Source of the DNA: an uncultured Francisella sp. | GTDB lineage: Bacteria; Pseudomonadota; Gammaproteobacteria; Burkholderiales; Neisseriaceae | NCBI GenBank assembly: GCA_943914555.1 | Contig: CALUCM010000036.1 | Coordinates: 1-6,999, forward strand | Reading direction: 5' to 3' | DNA: 6,999 nt | In this document: one piece after another, positions 5,085 to 6,999 of the stretch | How the letters are laid out: each line of letters starts with the position of its first letter | How positions within the stretch are numbered: the first letter of the stretch is position 1 | Notes under the pieces: model-generated | What the model was told of the DNA's origin: nothing | Seen by the model: only the letters and a program-made list of their open reading frames with translations | Database searches by the model: none | Program-made: the position numbers and the translations under genes

Positions 5085-6389
5085 ATGACGGTGTATCAAT
5101 CAGGGATTATTTTTGCTGATGTCGACGCTTCAGACCCTCAGGTTTGGCACCTTAAGTCGTATGAGAAAAGAGGTGGCTATCAGGCGTTAAAAAAAATTTT
5201 CTGCAAGCAAGGTGATCAGTTGAGTCCGGAGCAAGTAACAGCTTTAATTAAAGACTCAGGTCTGCGTGGTCGTGGAGGAGCAGGATTTCCTACCGGGGTT
5301 AAATGGAGCTTTATGCCCAAGAATCATCAGGGTGACAAATACGTAGTATGTAATAGCGATGAGGGTGAACCTGGTACCTTTAAAGACCGTGATATTTTAC
5401 GCTTTAACCCACATGCCTTGATTGAGGGAATGATTATTGCAGGATATGCCATGGGCTGTACTGCGGGTTATAACTACATCCATGGTGAGATTTTTGAATG
5501 TTATCAGCAGTTTGAACAATGCTTGCAAGAAGCGCGTGAAGCAGGTTATCTTGGTCAAAATATTTTAGGAAGTGGCTTTAGTTATAATATCTATGCCCAT
5601 CATGGCTACGGCGCTTATATCTGTGGGGAAGAGACGGCGTTATTGAATTCTTTGGAGGGCAAAAAGGGTCAGCCGCGCTTTAAACCTCCTTTCCCCGCAG
5701 CAGTTGGTTTATTTAATCAGCCCACAACAATTAATAACACAGAGACTCTTTCCTCTGTACCATTTATCATACGAGATGGTCCTGAATCTTTTAATCAATA
5801 TGGAGTGGAGAATGCCAAAGGTACTAAGATTTTTTCTATTTCTGGTCATGTAAACCAACCTGGAAATTATGAAGTACCACTTGGCACACCTTTTAAAGAG
5901 CTATTAGATTTAGCAGGTGGCATGAAAGACAATCGTGTACTCAAGGCAGTCATTCCTGGCGGAGCTTCAGCGCCTGTATTGCCTGCAGCAGTGATGATGC
6001 AATTAACTATGGATTATGACTCTATCCAAAAGGCAGGTTCAATGCTAGGTTCTGGCGCGATTATTGTTATGGATGAACGAGTGAGTATGGTCAAAGCACT
6101 AGAACGATTGTCTTACTTTTTTTATGAAGAATCTTGTGGGCAATGCACTCCTTGTCGAGAAGGTACCGGTTGGTTGTATCGTATTGTTCACCGTATTGCA
6201 AATGGTCAAGGTAGGATGGAGGATTTGCAATTGTTGGAAGATATTTGTGGCAATATTGCTGGGCGAACTATTTGTGCTTTAGGAGATGCTGCAGTTTTCC
6301 CCGTACGTGGATTTTTGAAGCATTTTAAGGATGAATTTATTGAATGTATTAACAATCAAGCGCCACCGAGCTGGCACAGTTGGTGTTAA
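5085..6389 (+). CDS. nuoF: NADH-quinone oxidoreductase subunit F (51 kDa type; NADH, FMN, cluster N3)
   Basis: NuoF binds NADH and FMN and passes electrons to [4Fe-4S] cluster N3, the entry point of complex I. The 434-residue protein has the Gly-rich nucleotide loop LRGRGGAGFPTG (60-71) and the FMN/NADH-contact segment CNSDEGEPGTFKDRD (89-103, including Glu95). YICGEETALL follows, with Cys180 and the Glu182-Glu183 pair. The N3 ligands are Cys351, Cys354 and Cys357 (ESCGQCTPCREGTGW) and Cys397 (RTICALGDAA). The SLBB-like region (roughly 245-330) includes SISGHVNQPGNYEVPLG. The protein ends in an uncommon Trp/Cys-containing tail, PPSWHSWC, which may not be conserved. ATG 5085 follows the nuoE stop by one base, and GGAG at 5071-5074 lies ten bases upstream. 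No motif is missing, so it should be active. Confidence 0.98.
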   Translation: MTVYQSGIIFADVDASDPQVWHLKSYEKRGGYQALKKIFCKQGDQLSPEQVTALIKDSGLRGRGGAGFPTGVKWSFMPKNHQGDKYVVCNSDEGEPGTFKDRDILRFNPHALIEGMIIAGYAMGCTAGYNYIHGEIFECYQQFEQCLQEAREAGYLGQNILGSGFSYNIYAHHGYGAYICGEETALLNSLEGKKGQPRFKPPFPAAVGLFNQPTTINNTETLSSVPFIIRDGPESFNQYGVENAKGTKIFSISGHVNQPGNYEVPLGTPFKELLDLAGGMKDNRVLKAVIPGGASAPVLPAAVMMQLTMDYDSIQKAGSMLGSGAIIVMDERVSMVKALERLSYFFYEESCGQCTPCREGTGWLYRIVHRIANGQGRMEDLQLLEDICGNIAGRTICALGDAAVFPVRGFLKHFKDEFIECINNQAPPSWHSWC

Positions 6390-6413
6390 AAATTATTTTG
6401 GAAATAGCTTACT

Positions 6414-6999
6414 ATGTTGCAAATAGAGATTGATGGCGAATCAGTAACAGCGAAAGAAGGTACTTCCATACTAGAAGCGGCCTTGCAGACAAAACACTAT
6501 ATTCCACATTTTTGCTACCATAAAAAGCTTTCTATTGCTGCGAACTGCCGCATGTGTTTAGTACAAGTGGATAAGATGCCCAAACCACTGCCGGCTTGTG
6601 CAACCAATGTTGCTGAAGGAATGAAAGTATCCACTATTTCTCCCATGGCACGCCAAGCGCAGCAAGGGGTGTTGGAATTTTTATTGATTAATCACCCTTT
6701 GGATTGTCCAATTTGTGACCAAGGCGGTGAATGTCAACTACAAGATTTAGCCGTGGGCTATGGAAAAACACATAGCCGTTATATTGAGCCAAAGCGTTTT
6801 GTCACTCCTAAAGATCTAGGGCCATTGGTTGGTGCTATAGAGATGACGCGCTGTATACAGTGTACTCGTTGTACTCGGTTTACTGAGGAGATTGGCGGTT
6901 ATCAAGAAATTGCCATGGTTCATCGTGGTGAACATGTTGAGATTATGCCTTTTTTAGGCAAAATTGTAGAAAGTGAAATTTCTGGTAATGTGATTGATT
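6414..6999 (+). CDS. nuoG: NADH-quinone oxidoreductase subunit G, N-terminal part (cut by window edge)
   Basis: NuoG (75 kDa type) is the largest subunit of complex I's peripheral arm and carries Fe-S clusters leading from NuoF toward NuoB. I translated it by hand for 195 codons to the window end with no stop; the full protein is usually around 700-900 residues. The N-terminal ferredoxin-type domain has N1b ligands Cys34, Cys45, Cys48 and Cys62 (HFCYH, NCRMC, PACATN). N5 ligands are His94, Cys98, Cys101 and Cys107 (NHPLDCPICDQGGEC). N4 ligands Cys147, Cys150 and Cys153 are in TRCIQCTRC; the fourth is expected just past the edge, since the window stops at SGNVID. ATG 6414 follows nuoF by 24 bases with a modest GGA at 6400-6402. 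The C-terminal molybdopterin-oxidoreductase-like domain is outside the window. Confidence 0.96.
   Translation, partial: MLQIEIDGESVTAKEGTSILEAALQTKHYIPHFCYHKKLSIAANCRMCLVQVDKMPKPLPACATNVAEGMKVSTISPMARQAQQGVLEFLLINHPLDCPICDQGGECQLQDLAVGYGKTHSRYIEPKRFVTPKDLGPLVGAIEMTRCIQCTRCTRFTEEIGGYQEIAMVHRGEHVEIMPFLGKIVESEISGNVID

Noticed and set aside
1..6999. An undescribed defence, CRISPR or biosynthetic system
   Set aside because: The coding capacity is almost fully used by recognised housekeeping genes on one strand, with no repeats of CRISPR type and no unknown open frame of useful length.

Overview
This window is a chromosomal housekeeping locus in the order tpiA, secG, tRNA-Leu(GAG), nuoA-B-C-D-E-F and the 5' part of nuoG, all on the + strand. 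The encoded proteins point to a proteobacterium, most likely a betaproteobacterium. nuoC and nuoD are separate genes rather than the fused nuoCD of enterobacteria. NuoB, NuoC, NuoD and NuoF, and the membrane part of SecG, resemble the Neisseriales proteins I remember. The DNA is visibly A+T-leaning; I did not count it. The placement rests on remembered sequence resemblance, not on a search, so the order is tentative.

Layout: 17-751 is triosephosphate isomerase, with all catalytic residues. 788-1435 is secG, whose two-helix core is normal but which carries a 136-residue, Lys/Ser-rich C-terminal tail. 1479-1565 is a complete tRNA-Leu with encoded CCA. 1566-1938 is an A+T-rich gap without a credible gene; it probably carries the nuo promoter and leader. 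From 1939 to the right edge runs a tightly packed nuo operon, with junctions from a 10-bp overlap to a 24-bp gap. nuoG is cut by the window edge.

The nuo genes encode the proton-pumping NADH:quinone oxidoreductase (complex I). NuoE, NuoF and NuoG form the NADH-oxidising module (FMN, N1a, N3, N1b, N5, N4). NuoB, NuoC and NuoD form the connecting and quinone module (N2 and the quinone pocket). NuoA is the first membrane subunit. Every Fe-S ligand set expected inside the window is present, so the enzyme looks functional.

Two starts needed correction. nuoB should start at 2286 and nuoD at a GTG at 3357; both have better Shine-Dalgarno placement and match the family N-termini. I found no undescribed system, mobile element, CRISPR array or phage remnant. 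The most unusual item is the long basic SecG tail with an imperfect internal repeat.
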